Shown: positions 1 through 8,515, counted from the stretch's first letter. The stretch is DNA of 64,000 nt from Bacteroidaceae bacterium (GCA_017442185.1 JAFSAT010000036.1:1-64000); one strand, 5' to 3'. The notes: a model not told the origin generated them from the letters alone. Numbers and translations are program-made.

Positions 1-88
1 CTGTCTCTATCTTTACTATTAAAAAACGCTCAAGGATTTCTTTGGGAAGTACTAGTTGAGCTAACTGTTCTAACATCTTTGTTTCCAT
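1..88 (-). CDS. 5' end of a truncated ORF, probably an IS transposase N-terminal protein
   Basis: The reading frame opens with ATG at 88 and runs off the left edge after 29 codons, starting METKMLEQLAQLVLPKEILE. The opening resembles the short N-terminal ORF of ISAon1-type transposases common in Bacteroidales, but this rests on recall of the style and not on an alignment. A TATTTTTG box (minus strand, 94-101) lies almost on the start codon. Either the message is nearly leaderless or translation begins at the internal ATG at 76. The A/T-rich 100-140 stretch, ending just before the stop of the next gene, may hold the element's terminal repeat, but I cannot define it. Confidence 0.45.
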   Translation of the reverse strand, partial: METKMLEQLAQLVLPKEILERFLIVKIET

Positions 89-140
89 GGAGACAAAAAT
101 ACTATTTTTTTTATAAACCCACACCTTTTTGCTACTGAGC

Positions 141-1235
141 CTATTTAAAAGCAAGCCTGCCATCTTTCACACAGGCCGAAAAGCCATCAGGCAGCGGAGG
201 CACCAATACCACATCCGCAACACCGCAACGCTCAAACACCCTTGCAGCCAACACACCAACATTCATCCTCAAATTAACCTCAACACAAGGGTGAACCCTC
301 AATTCATCATCACACAAAGCAACAAGCATATCAACCCCCGCAACACCGGAATAACGCCCACACAAAGCCTCCTTAAATGCCACACAAGAAGCATCAATCA
401 ACCAATCAAGAAGAGCATCGTCACAACCATTCTCAACAATCATGCGACGCAACACCGGCTGAGACGCCACAATATTATATCCATAAAAACCATTCTCCCC
501 GGCCACAAACACAGAATAGCCAAGAAAACAAACATCGGCATCTGTCACAAAAAATTCAAGAGCAAAGTCGAAACGCTTGTCATACATCATATCGGCAACA
601 AAACCACCCTGACGTTTAATAAAACCCAACAACTTTTTCCGTATAGAAGGTGCATTTATATTATCTGCAAAAAAAACACCACGCCCACTGCTCGACCAGG
701 GAGCCTTCAATATTGTGCGTTTGGAAATCTCAAACCCATCTAACGAAGAAATATAACGCATCTCATCGCCCAACAACCTTACAGATGGCATATCAACGGC
801 CGCAGCAGCAAGTAATCTGCGCAAATGCGCTACTGCAAACTCCTTGCTCGATAACAGACGTATTCTTTGAAGAGAGACATCATCGGGCATCAAATCTCGC
901 GGAACCCCGAATCGCATAAAACGATACACCGCAGCCTTGCTCCATCCCCAAGGAAGAGGGACAAACAAACACCCGGTGCGTTTACAAAGTGCCGCATAGC
1001 CCTCTCCGTCGCACGTGAACAGCACATTGCGCCCCATAGAAGCAAAGAACGCCTGTGCACGCTCAACCATTTCTACATTCTCCAACAGCACAGCATCGCC
1101 ATCTTCGGCCCACCAATAGGGAAGAGCCGCAAGGTCGTGCTCCATGCGTACAACGCTCGCCGGAGGGATATACTCACCCATGCCCGAAGCCAGGGCAAGG
1201 TCATTGGAATTATTAAAAAGCAGGAGACGGTGCAT
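141..1235 (-). CDS. ATP-grasp-like protein of unknown function
   Basis: This protein of about 364 residues has no recognised function. Features suggesting an ATP-grasp fold are a lysine plus flexible Ser/Gly loop (LKAPWSSSGRGVFF, about residue 180), a mid-protein acidic strand, and a C-terminal VEVNLRMN segment resembling the metal-binding Glu-x-Asn of the family. No signal peptide is seen, so it is probably cytosolic. The frame extends to a GTG at 1253, overlapping the ribH stop, but the ATG at 1235 (MHRLLLFNNSND) is preferred. It lies 11 bases behind ribH and is probably co-transcribed, which does not by itself imply a role in flavin synthesis. ATP-dependent ligase or carboxylate-amine ligase activity is inference only. 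Confidence 0.7.
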   Translation of the reverse strand: MHRLLLFNNSNDLALASGMGEYIPPASVVRMEHDLAALPYWWAEDGDAVLLENVEMVERAQAFFASMGRNVLFTCDGEGYAALCKRTGCLFVPLPWGWSKAAVYRFMRFGVPRDLMPDDVSLQRIRLLSSKEFAVAHLRRLLAAAAVDMPSVRLLGDEMRYISSLDGFEISKRTILKAPWSSSGRGVFFADNINAPSIRKKLLGFIKRQGGFVADMMYDKRFDFALEFFVTDADVCFLGYSVFVAGENGFYGYNIVASQPVLRRMIVENGCDDALLDWLIDASCVAFKEALCGRYSGVAGVDMLVALCDDELRVHPCVEVNLRMNVGVLAARVFERCGVADVVLVPPLPDGFSACVKDGRLAFK

Positions 1236-1246
1236 CCCTATGCAGT

Positions 1247-1729
1247 CTACCACACCCTATCCATCATGTGCAAAGCCGTCACTGCACACTCATCACCTTT
1301 ATTACCCAAACGGCCTCCGCATCGCTCTTGTGCCTGCTCAAGGTTGTTAGTGGTGATAAGACCAAAAATAACAGGCGTATCATACATTACATTAAGCCTT
1401 GAAAGCCCCGCAGTGACCCCCTCACATATATAATCGAAATGTGGAGTGTCGCCACGTATTACACAGCCTATTGCTATCACCGAGTCGTACTTTCCGCTCT
1501 TTACCATTTGAGTGGCACCGTATATAAGTTCAAAACTTCCCGGGACACAGATTGTTTTTATATCCTCGACATTTACGCCGTTATTTATGAGGGTATTTAT
1601 TGCACCATCGCGCAAAGCATGAGTAATATCGCTATTCCATTCGGCATATACGATACCCACCTTATATCCTTTTCCTGAGGGTACTTTGTCGGCATCATAG
1701 TCCGACAAGTTGTGCATTTCTGTAGCCAT
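1247..1729 (-). CDS. ribH: 6,7-dimethyl-8-ribityllumazine synthase
   Basis: RibH condenses 5-amino-6-ribitylamino-uracil with dihydroxybutanone phosphate to form lumazine, the penultimate step of riboflavin synthesis, in the cytosol. The 160-residue length is normal. Visible hallmarks are VPGSFE (62-67), the GDTPHFDYI segment with the catalytic-type histidine (His97), and the GNKGDECA stretch near the C-terminus (about 142-149). No other rib gene is nearby, so it is separated from the rest of the pathway. Two copies of a 34-base sequence carrying a Bacteroidetes -7 box lie directly upstream, and the ATP-grasp-like gene follows. Confidence 0.96.
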   Translation of the reverse strand: MATEMHNLSDYDADKVPSGKGYKVGIVYAEWNSDITHALRDGAINTLINNGVNVEDIKTICVPGSFELIYGATQMVKSGKYDSVIAIGCVIRGDTPHFDYICEGVTAGLSRLNVMYDTPVIFGLITTNNLEQAQERCGGRLGNKGDECAVTALHMMDRVW

Positions 1730-1758
1730 AGTCTATTCTTTTATTTTATATTCTACTA

Positions 1759-1873
1759 TTTACCTCAAAGATACTAAAAAAGCATGATAAATAAAGCTTG
1801 CTTTATTATTTTGCAGCGAGTGCAGGCTTATCTTCGAGGTTTACCTCAAAGATAATAAAAAAGCATGATAAAT
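1759..1873 (-). repeat. 34-bp tandem-spaced direct repeat carrying duplicated -7 boxes upstream of ribH
   Basis: Two direct copies, 1759-1792 and 1840-1873, differ at one base and are offset by 81 bases. Read on the minus strand, each contains TATCTTTG (1766-1773 and 1847-1854), matching the Bacteroidetes -7 consensus TAnnTTTG. A weak TTTA sits 18 bases upstream of the proximal box, and no clear -33 is seen for the distal one. The likely reading is a duplicated promoter segment driving ribH, with the proximal copy giving a leader of about 30 bases. Confidence 0.7.
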
Positions 1874-1884
1874 CATCAGCTGTG

Positions 1885-1942
1885 CAATAAAAATAGAGAG
1901 TACCACACACTTTTATGTGTGTGGTACTCTCTATTTTTATTG
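1885..1942. terminator. 26-bp perfect hairpin terminator after rplI
   Basis: The arms at 1885-1910 and 1917-1942 are perfectly complementary with a 6-base loop and A/T-rich outer ends, so the hairpin can act in either direction. It closes the rpsF-rpsR-rplI operon, which runs toward it on the minus strand, and separates it from the ribH promoter repeats. Confidence 0.9.
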
Positions 1943-1967
1943 CTGACAGTAATAACCTTGTGGTTAA

Positions 1968-2435
1968 TTACTCGGCAACAGCCTCTTCTGCGGTATTCTC
2001 AGCAACCACGGTGAAAGGAACCTTTACTGCAACCTCTCTGTGGAGCTTCACTGTTGCATCGTAGTTACCTACGGTCTTCACAGCATCTACCGAGATAATC
2101 TTGCGGTCTATTTCGTATCCCAATTTTGCAAGTTCTTCTGCAACTTGAGCTGCGCCCACCGAACCAAAGATTGTACCGGTCTCGCTCACCTTTGCTGAGA
2201 TTGTAAGTGAAACTGCTTCGAGCTTCTTTGCCAAATCTTCGGCCTCGGCCTTAATCTTGGCGAGTTTGTGAGCACGCTGACGCAGATTCTCAGCAAGCAC
2301 TTTCTTTGCCGATGGAGTGGCAATAACAGCCTTGCCTGTGGGAATCAAATAGTTACGACCGTAGCCGTCCTTTACTTTTACAATATCGTCTTTGTAACCA
2401 AGATTGATTACGTCTTCTTTAAGTATTAATTCCAT
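1968..2435 (-). CDS. rplI: 50S ribosomal protein L9
   Basis: L9 is a two-domain large-subunit protein that bridges the L1 stalk base and helps maintain the reading frame. The 155 residues begin MELILKEDVINLGYKDDIV, and the N-terminal domain motif (VKDGYGRNYLIPTGKA, about 21-36) is intact. A lysine-rich connecting helix follows, then a C-terminal RNA-binding domain with a short acidic tail. It is the last gene of the operon, 18 bases after rpsR, and is followed by a strong hairpin terminator. Confidence 0.98.
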   Translation of the reverse strand: MELILKEDVINLGYKDDIVKVKDGYGRNYLIPTGKAVIATPSAKKVLAENLRQRAHKLAKIKAEAEDLAKKLEAVSLTISAKVSETGTIFGSVGAAQVAEELAKLGYEIDRKIISVDAVKTVGNYDATVKLHREVAVKVPFTVVAENTAEEAVAE

Positions 2436-2453
2436 AGTTGTCCCTCCTTTTTA

Positions 2454-2723
2454 TTATTTCATCATGTCAGTAACAAAAGGCAGCAGAGCAAGGTGGCGTG
2501 CACGCTTAACAGCCTGTGCAATGCGGCGCTGGAATTTCAATGAAGTACCGGTGATACGACGGGGGAGCAATTTACCCTGCTCGTTCAAGAACTTCTTGAG
2601 GAATTCGGGATCCTTGTAATCAATATACTTGATACCGTTCTTCTTGAAACGGCAATACTTCTTCTTCTTGACATCAACCGAGGGAGGTGTCAAATATCTG
2701 ATTTCTGAAGGTGTCTGTGCCAT
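2454..2723 (-). CDS. rpsR: 30S ribosomal protein S18
   Basis: S18 is a small-subunit platform protein that binds 16S rRNA as a heterodimer with S6. The 89-residue protein has the family core [15 protein letters not shown], then [20 protein letters not shown] and a basic [10 protein letters not shown] end. It lies 3 bases downstream of rpsF and 18 bases upstream of rplI, the usual Bacteroidetes order. Confidence 0.98.
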   Translation of the reverse strand: MAQTPSEIRYLTPPSVDVKKKKYCRFKKNGIKYIDYKDPEFLKKFLNEQGKLLPRRITGTSLKFQRRIAQAVKRARHLALLPFVTDMMK

Positions 2724-2726
2724 AAT

Positions 2727-3068
2727 TTAATCCTCCTTATTTGCTTTTAAACTTCTTCTTTTTGCGGCATATTCTGCTGCATACTTGTCTAATTTAACAA
2801 CCAGAGAGCGAATAATGCGCTCGTCGCGACGATACTGTACTTCAAGTTTAGCAATCACCTTGGGATCTGCCTTAAACTCGAGCATCACATAAAATCCGGT
2901 TGTCTTCTTTTCAATGGGGTAAGCAAGTTTCTTAAGACCCCAATTCTCCTCATTGACAATCTCAGCACCTTCAGCTGTGAGAAAGCCTTTGAACTTCTCT
3001 ACCGCTTCCTTCATCTGAGAATCAGACAAAACGGGAGTTAAAATGAAAACGGTTTCGTATTGATTCAT
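2727..3068 (-). CDS. rpsF: 30S ribosomal protein S6
   Basis: S6 pairs with S18 on the platform of the small subunit. The 113 residues begin [16 protein letters not shown] and retain the [19 protein letters not shown] segment and the [14 protein letters not shown] strand typical of S6. It is the first gene of the operon, behind a consensus promoter about 45 bases upstream. The short leader can form a small hairpin just after the predicted start site. I could not see the conserved CCG-bearing stem of the known S6:S18-binding leader. Confidence 0.98.
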   Translation of the reverse strand: MNQYETVFILTPVLSDSQMKEAVEKFKGFLTAEGAEIVNEENWGLKKLAYPIEKKTTGFYVMLEFKADPKVIAKLEVQYRRDERIIRSLVVKLDKYAAEYAAKRRSLKANKED

Positions 3069-3115
3069 TTTTAGTTAATAGATTGGTTAAACATTCGTTT
3101 ATCTAAACGCGGGTG

Positions 3116-3146
3116 CAAAGATATACATTATTTTTCATTTATCAAA
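3116..3146 (-). promoter_or_regulatory. Consensus promoter of the rpsF operon
   Basis: On the minus strand TTTG (3143-3146) is followed after exactly 19 bases by TATCTTTG (3116-3123), a full match to the Bacteroidetes primary sigma consensus. The predicted start near 3109 gives a leader of about 40 bases. Confidence 0.88.
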
Positions 3147-3184
3147 GTTTTGGAAGCATGAATTTATTTTTTGAAAAATCAAGC

Positions 3185-3249
3185 TCTTTATATTCGAGAT
3201 ATATCTCAGGTATAGAAAACTTTTACAATAAAATTTAAACAGCTTCTTA
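3185..3249 (-). repeat. Partial copy of the dispersed intergenic repeat (5' end only)
   Basis: Read on the minus strand from 3249, the sequence AAGCTGTTTAAATTTTATTG is identical to the start of the copy at 8587. The following 15-20 bases (AAAAGTTTTCTATA) are nearly the same. Similarity fades after about 45 bases and no far end is visible, so this is a truncated member. It fills much of the gap between rpsF and the small membrane gene at 3389. Confidence 0.65.
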
Positions 3250-3388
3250 AAGCCACAGTGTGTGGATTGGCTTGCTAATAAACAAAATTAGACTGATTAT
3301 CTAATTTTTAGCAAAAAAAATTTCATTCTCTGAATATTTATGTGTTACTTTGCAGTCAGAAAATAAATAATAAAAAGCATACTATATC

Positions 3389-3574
3389 ATGAAAGCAGTT
3401 AAAATTCTGAGCATCGTGCTCATCCTCGCAGGCGCTGCGTTTCTCGTCCTTAGCTATTTCCTTGGATGGGTCAACGACAATGTAACCACAGTATATTCAT
3501 TCGTGGCCATGATAGTTGGTCTTATTGCATACATATATTCCAGCAAGCGCTGTTTGGAAGATATTAAGAAATAA
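3389..3574 (+). CDS. Small two-helix membrane protein, function unknown
   Basis: This 61-residue protein has two hydrophobic helices (about 5-27 and 34-51) separated by a short polar turn (GWVNDNVTT), with a basic tail SSKRCLEDIKK. Both ends are probably cytosolic, because the positive charges flank the helix pair. A near-consensus -7 box (TTACTTTG, 3347-3354) precedes it and a perfect hairpin follows, so it is a single-gene unit. I do not recognise a family. Small proteins of this kind are easily missed, but the start, composition and boundaries look real. Confidence 0.75.
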   Translation: MKAVKILSIVLILAGAAFLVLSYFLGWVNDNVTTVYSFVAMIVGLIAYIYSSKRCLEDIKK

Positions 3575-3594
3575 TAAGCCTACTGCTGAGAAGC

Positions 3595-3657
3595 ACAAAC
3601 AAATAAAAAGGATGGAAATCTATTGAAATTCGATTTCCATCCTTTTTATTTGTTTGT
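3595..3657. terminator. Bidirectional hairpin terminator between the small membrane gene and rprY
   Basis: Arms 3595-3620 and 3632-3657 are perfect 26-base complements around an 11-base loop, with A/T-rich outer ends. It can serve the plus-strand gene ending at 3574 and the minus-strand rprX/rprY unit ending at 3720. Confidence 0.9.
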
Positions 3658-3719
3658 ACAATCTTAAGGAGCTGCTTTAATTTGTATCATCCTGTTTATT
3701 GAACAAAAAAACAGTTTTT

Positions 3720-4421
3720 TTAGGCTTCTACCTCGGGGGTTATCAATTTATAACCCTTTCCGTGGATATTAATGATTTCTATCGTATCGTCTGCTTTCAG
3801 ATGCTTGCGCAGTTTGGTGATGTATACATCCATGCTGCGTGCGTTAAAATAGTTGTCATCAATCCAAATGGTTTTTAATGCAAAATCACGCTGAAGTATC
3901 TCATTTGCATGTGCACACAGCAGACTCAGCAGTTCACTCTCCTTTGTTGTGAGTTTGGTTTGATTGCCGTCTATGGTAAGCAACTGCTTCTGAGTGTCAA
4001 ATTGGAAACGCCCAATCTTATACATTGTGTTCTCTTTATTCTTCTTGCCACACACACGACGCAACACCGCCTCAATGCGGAACACAAGTTCCTCCATGCT
4101 GAAAGGCTTTGTAATATAGTCGTCGGCACCAATCTTGAATCCTTCAAGAATATCCTCCTTAAGCGTTTTAGCCGTAAGGAAAATGATGGGTACATCGGCA
4201 TTTGCCGAACGAATCTCTTGTGCTAAAGTAAAGCCATCCTTAACGGGCATCATGACATCAAGCACACAAATATCGAATTTTCCTTTGAGGAATGCTCTGT
4301 ATCCGGCCTCGCCATCGGCACAAAGTTCTGCGCGATAACCCTTTGCCTGCAAATACTCTCTAAGCAGCATGCCCAGATTCTCATCATCCTCGCATAGCAA
4401 AATACTCTGTTTCTCTTCCAT
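3720..4421 (-). CDS. rprY: OmpR-type response regulator RprY
   Basis: This DNA-binding response regulator is partnered with the adjacent kinase. The 233 residues comprise a receiver domain (about 5-122) with acidic pocket Asp12/Asp13, phospho-acceptor Asp55 in VLDVMMP, Thr83 and Lys105. A winged-helix output domain follows (about 133-230) with ARSMDVYITKLRKHL as recognition region. Length, wording and the kinase neighbour fit RprY of Bacteroides, whose pair was identified through tetracycline-related phenotypes. It lies 6 bases downstream of rprX. The regulon cannot be read from this window. Confidence 0.9.
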   Translation of the reverse strand: MEEKQSILLCEDDENLGMLLREYLQAKGYRAELCADGEAGYRAFLKGKFDICVLDVMMPVKDGFTLAQEIRSANADVPIIFLTAKTLKEDILEGFKIGADDYITKPFSMEELVFRIEAVLRRVCGKKNKENTMYKIGRFQFDTQKQLLTIDGNQTKLTTKESELLSLLCAHANEILQRDFALKTIWIDDNYFNARSMDVYITKLRKHLKADDTIEIINIHGKGYKLITPEVEA

Positions 4422-4427
4422 AATTTT

Positions 4428-5975
4428 TTATTTTAAAGGTAATACAATTACAAATGTCGTACCGACGCCTATTTCACTTTCGGCACGTATGGTGCCGCCC
4501 TGCGCCTGTATTATTTGTTTCACATAGGCAAGCCCCAGCCCGAATCCTTTCACATCGTGCAAATTACCTGTGTGAACACGATAAAATTTATCAAAAATCT
4601 TCTTTAAATCCTCTTTACGTATGCCAATTCCATTGTCTCTTATGGAAATCATGAATTTATTGCCCGAATTCCAGGTACGCACGTCGAGATTAAGAGGTTC
4701 ATCTCGTTTCTTGTACTTTAGAGCGTTGTCCATCAGGTTGAATATAACGTTGGTAAAGTGCATTTCATCAACATATATATATGGGTCGTCGGCATCGGGT
4801 GTCCACTCGATATGTCCGCCGCTCTGCTCCACTTTTACGGTGAAGGTGTTAATAACACCGGCGAGCAGTTCGTGAGCATCAAGTTCTTTCATCTTCAAAG
4901 AGGCTGTTTTACGATCCTCGAACATCGACATCTGAAGCACTTTGTCTACTTGGAATCGCAAACGTTTTGTTTCGCTTGCTATCACTCCCGAGAGACGTCC
5001 GAACACCTCGGGCGACTTGGCCACCGAGCCATCCTGCAACATTTGCGCTGCCAAAGATATTGTTGATATGGGCGTCTTAAACTCGTGCGTCATATTATTT
5101 ATAAAATCATTCTTAATTTCTGTGATTTTCTTCTGTCTTACTATGTTGTAAAGTGTTATGACAAAGGTCACAAGCAACACAAACGTCAATAGTATCGAAG
5201 GAATCATAAATTTAACCGAACTGTAAAGATAATTGTTCAAAATATCTGCCGGGAAATTGACTTCCAATATTCCCATACGCGCAGGAGGATCGTTTTTGAA
5301 AATCAGCTCTTTGTAGGTATTATCGCGCGCACTGCACACATAGTCGGAGCATTTGTAGGCTTCTCGGCCGTCGCCGCCCATAACTCTGAAGTGATATTCG
5401 AGTGTAATACCGTTATTGGCAAGCTCCGATTTTATGTTTTGGTCGAGACGTCTGAAGTTTATGCGTTGTTCCAAGGGTTTTAAACTTGCCTGGTAGAGCA
5501 TATTATATACAACCTCGTCGAGCATGGCTCGTTGATACTTATATCTTTGACGCAACATTTCCAGCGCAAGATGCTGCCTTTCTATCAAAGAGAGCTTAAC
5601 GTTGCTTCCGGACTTTTCGGTCTTTGGGAATGTGCCCACTTTTGTGTTTACCTTCGTGTTAGATTCTATCAGCAACTGAGCACCATCGCTCGATGACACC
5701 ATATAGCTGTGTTCGAGTGTAAGAAAGCCGTCTTTGATGTGCGAACGGTGTATATTTTGCTGCAAATCTTTCTGCAAGTCTGTCGTCAGATAGCGCCTTG
5801 TCTCATCGAGCTCTAAATTATAGGCAACTTGGTAGAGACTGCGCTTCATCCCTTCGTCAAAGTGCTGCTTACGCATGCGAACCATCGCTTCAATATAGCT
5901 GACCTGCATGTATATCAACCCCATGCAGCAGACAGCCATTGTTAATCCTACAAACCAAATTACATTTTTCTTCAT
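4428..5975 (-). CDS. rprX: Membrane sensor histidine kinase RprX
   Basis: This protein of about 515 residues (from the ATG at 5975) autophosphorylates and passes phosphate to RprY. It has an N-terminal helix (about 5-25), a periplasmic sensor region to about 250, a second helix (about 256-280), then HisKA with His297 in NMTHEFKTPIS. The HATPase domain shows an N box (VIFNLMDNALKYK), DNGIGIRKEDL and GFGLGLAYVKQI. The frame is open to 6026, but the 17 extra residues are polar and would bury the first helix, so the ATG at 5975 is chosen. A TATCTTTA box overlaps this start, so the true promoter is uncertain. Confidence 0.9.
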   Translation of the reverse strand: MKKNVIWFVGLTMAVCCMGLIYMQVSYIEAMVRMRKQHFDEGMKRSLYQVAYNLELDETRRYLTTDLQKDLQQNIHRSHIKDGFLTLEHSYMVSSSDGAQLLIESNTKVNTKVGTFPKTEKSGSNVKLSLIERQHLALEMLRQRYKYQRAMLDEVVYNMLYQASLKPLEQRINFRRLDQNIKSELANNGITLEYHFRVMGGDGREAYKCSDYVCSARDNTYKELIFKNDPPARMGILEVNFPADILNNYLYSSVKFMIPSILLTFVLLVTFVITLYNIVRQKKITEIKNDFINNMTHEFKTPISTISLAAQMLQDGSVAKSPEVFGRLSGVIASETKRLRFQVDKVLQMSMFEDRKTASLKMKELDAHELLAGVINTFTVKVEQSGGHIEWTPDADDPYIYVDEMHFTNVIFNLMDNALKYKKRDEPLNLDVRTWNSGNKFMISIRDNGIGIRKEDLKKIFDKFYRVHTGNLHDVKGFGLGLAYVKQIIQAQGGTIRAESEIGVGTTFVIVLPLK

Positions 5976-6137
5976 GCCGTAAAGATAAGAACATCTATTA
6001 AATGTTGTGCATTTTCTTAACACCATTTAATAGTGTTTTTTCTTTAATTAACAAACAAAGAATTTATAGTTGTTATTTTATAAAGTTAAATAATTCCATA
6101 AATATCTTTTATGTAAAAAACAGAGATAAATTAACTA

Positions 6138-6176
6138 AAAAGAGGTTGCACCCTAAAGTATGGTGCAACCTCTTTT
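6138..6176 (-). terminator. Hairpin terminator downstream of the EF-G paralog
   Basis: Fifteen-base arms (6138-6152 and 6162-6176) pair perfectly around a 9-base loop, with a run of A/T on both outer sides. It lies about 110 bases beyond the stop of the EF-G2-like gene. The intervening bases hold an AAACTGTTTAA fragment (about 6214-6225) like the ends of the dispersed repeat. Confidence 0.85.
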
Positions 6177-6284
6177 GGATTATAAAAATTTAATATATCT
6201 CGGTACTTAACTTAGAAACTGTTTAATAGAAAAATACTTCTAAAAATTCAAACATATTCCAAATTAAACGCCGCTTGCTCAGGT

Positions 6285-8438
6285 TTATTCATCATCCTTA
6301 ACAGCAAGCTCTTCGACGAGTTTATTCTGAACATCTGTTGGAACAAGTTCATACGATGCAAATTGCATCACAAATGATGCGCGTCCGCCGGTGAGCGAGC
6401 TTAGCGAGGTTGAGTAGGAAGCCATCTCTTTGAGAGGAACCTTTGCCGAGAGTTTCTCATATCCATTCTCGCTAACCATACCCATGATGAGTCCTCTACG
6501 TCCTTGAAGATCGCTCATCACATCGCCCATCTTATCAGAGGGAACAAACACCTCTACATCGTATACAGGTTCCAAAATCTTGGGGCCTGCCTCGCGGAAT
6601 GCAGCACTGAATGCGTTGCGTCCTGCAAGCATGAAGGATATTTCATTTGAGTCTACCGGGTGCATCTTGCCATCGTATACAATAACGCGCACGTCGCGGG
6701 CGTATGAACCTGTAAGCGGGCCGCGCTCCATTCTCTCCATTATACCTTTGAGGATTGCGGGCATAAAACGTGTGTCGATAGAGCCACCCACTGTGCTGTT
6801 GATGAATACCAATTTGCCTCCCCAATCGAGTGTAACCTCTTCGGTGCTCTTTGCATTTACTTTAAATTCCTGATTACCGAAGCGATATACATCCTGCAAG
6901 GGCTTACCCTCTTCGTAAGGCTCAACAATAAGGTGTACTTCGCCAAACTGTCCGGCACCACCCGACTGTTTCTTGTGACGATAGTCGGCACGGGCTGCTT
7001 TTGTAATTGTCTCGCGATAAGGTATTTTGGGTTCTTCGTATTTCACTTGCATTTTTTCGACATTCTCCAAACGCCATTTGAGTGTGCGCAGATGGAATTC
7101 TCCCTGACCGTATACAATAGTCTGACGCAATTCCTTAGACTGCACGATAACCCATGTGGGATCTTCTTCGTGCATACGGTTGAGCACCTGCATCAGTTTT
7201 TCCATGTCCGACTCTGTGACAGGCTTTATTGCACGTGAATATTTTGATGCGGGATATTTCACAAGTGCAAACTTGTTGTTTGCATCCTTTGCATTCAGTG
7301 TGTTTCCAATCTTAACATCCTTTAGTTTTACTGTGCAGCCAAGGTCACCGGCTTTAAGTTCTTCTACAGCAACGCGGTTGGGGCCTGCACTGCAATAGAG
7401 CTGTGCTATACGCTCTTTTGAGCCTCGGTCGGCATTCAAAAGGTCGTCGCCGGCTTTCAGTGTTCCGCTCATCACTTTGAAATAGTTCACCTCGCCTATG
7501 TGCGGTTCTACCGATGTCTTATAGAAAAGGATGGATGTGGGAGCTGCGCTGTCGTAAGGAACAGTTTCGCCGTCGGCATTAACGGGCTTAGGCATATCAT
7601 CAACCTCGGGAGCCACATTTGCAAGGAATTCGAGCAGACGGCCTACTGCAACATCCGTTGCTGCCGAGCAGCAGAGTACCGGATATACATCGCCTGTGGC
7701 AAGACCCATACGTGCGCCCATGCGAATCTCATCGGTATCAAGCTCTTCCGACTCAAAGAATTTATCCATCAGCGACTCATCGTTCACAGCAGCCTTCTCA
7801 ACCAGCTCTCTGTGAAGTTCTTTAGCCTTATCAAGCTCGTCGGCCGGAATATCCTCGACAACAGGCGCCTGACCCTCGCCGTTCCATGTAAGTTTCTTCA
7901 TTAGAAGAACGTCAATTATCGAATTAAAGCCGGGGCCCGACTTTACAGGATACTGCACAGGAGCTACCTTAGGGCCGTAAATAGATTGCAACTGCTCTAC
8001 AACTGTATCGTAGTCGCACTTCTCATGATCCACTTGGTTTACGACAAACATCACAGGCTTATTCATCTTTTGTATATAGCGGAAGCAGTTTTGTGTACCA
8101 ACTTCAACACCATACTGTCCGTTTATCACCATCATTGCAAGGTCGGCAACCGTCATTGCACACACCATGCTGCCGGCAAAGTCGTCGGAACCCGGACAAT
8201 CTATGAGGTTCAGCTTCTTGTTGGCTTGTTCAATTTGGAATACGGTGGAAAATACCGAATAGCCATATTCCTGCTCAACGGGGAAATAGTCACTCACTGT
8301 GTTTTTTGCTGCAACTGTTCCTCTGCGTTTTATAATACCACCCTCAAAGAGCATAGCTTCAGTGAGAGTGGTTTTACCTGAGCCTGAACAACCGACAATA
8401 GCGATGTTCTTAATTTCGTTAGTCTGATAAGTTTTCAT
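6285..8438 (-). CDS. fusA2: EF-G2-type translation elongation factor paralog with degenerate GTPase motifs
   Basis: The 717 residues follow the EF-G plan: G domain (1-275), domain II (about 290-380), III, IV (about 470-600) and V. Key G motifs differ from canonical EF-G. The P-loop is GCSGSGKT (16-23), switch I carries EYGYS where EF-G has ERGIT, switch II is DCPGSDDF (80-87) with Ser84 in place of the catalytic His, and NKxD is NQVD (134-137). Established background: Bacteroides thetaiotaomicron has an EF-G2 reported to promote translocation without GTP hydrolysis and to matter for gut colonisation. This gene is probably its ortholog. It is not the ribosomal-protein-linked fusA. Confidence 0.85.
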   Translation of the reverse strand: MKTYQTNEIKNIAIVGCSGSGKTTLTEAMLFEGGIIKRRGTVAAKNTVSDYFPVEQEYGYSVFSTVFQIEQANKKLNLIDCPGSDDFAGSMVCAMTVADLAMMVINGQYGVEVGTQNCFRYIQKMNKPVMFVVNQVDHEKCDYDTVVEQLQSIYGPKVAPVQYPVKSGPGFNSIIDVLLMKKLTWNGEGQAPVVEDIPADELDKAKELHRELVEKAAVNDESLMDKFFESEELDTDEIRMGARMGLATGDVYPVLCCSAATDVAVGRLLEFLANVAPEVDDMPKPVNADGETVPYDSAAPTSILFYKTSVEPHIGEVNYFKVMSGTLKAGDDLLNADRGSKERIAQLYCSAGPNRVAVEELKAGDLGCTVKLKDVKIGNTLNAKDANNKFALVKYPASKYSRAIKPVTESDMEKLMQVLNRMHEEDPTWVIVQSKELRQTIVYGQGEFHLRTLKWRLENVEKMQVKYEEPKIPYRETITKAARADYRHKKQSGGAGQFGEVHLIVEPYEEGKPLQDVYRFGNQEFKVNAKSTEEVTLDWGGKLVFINSTVGGSIDTRFMPAILKGIMERMERGPLTGSYARDVRVIVYDGKMHPVDSNEISFMLAGRNAFSAAFREAGPKILEPVYDVEVFVPSDKMGDVMSDLQGRRGLIMGMVSENGYEKLSAKVPLKEMASYSTSLSSLTGGRASFVMQFASYELVPTDVQNKLVEELAVKDDE

Positions 8439-8507
8439 AACTATTTTTTTTGGTTAATTAGTTTTTTCAAAAAGCGGCAACAATATAGGCATTATCATAA
8501 AGAAATG

Positions 8508-8515
8508 CAAATATA
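8508..8515 (-). promoter_or_regulatory. -7 box upstream of the EF-G2-like gene
   Basis: TATATTTG on the minus strand matches TAnnTTTG and is followed by C. No good TTTG is found at the expected upstream distance, so activator dependence is possible. The leader would be about 60-65 bases. Confidence 0.55.

Noticed and set aside
129..743. 204-codon plus-strand open frame opposite the ATP-grasp-like gene
   Set aside because: The composition (His/Thr/Asn/Lys rich) is that of a complementary strand shadow, and the minus-strand frame covers it with protein-like features and operon context.
3069..3115. S6:S18-binding leader RNA before rpsF
   Set aside because: Only a 5-bp hairpin is visible and the CCG-containing stem of the known motif is not found.
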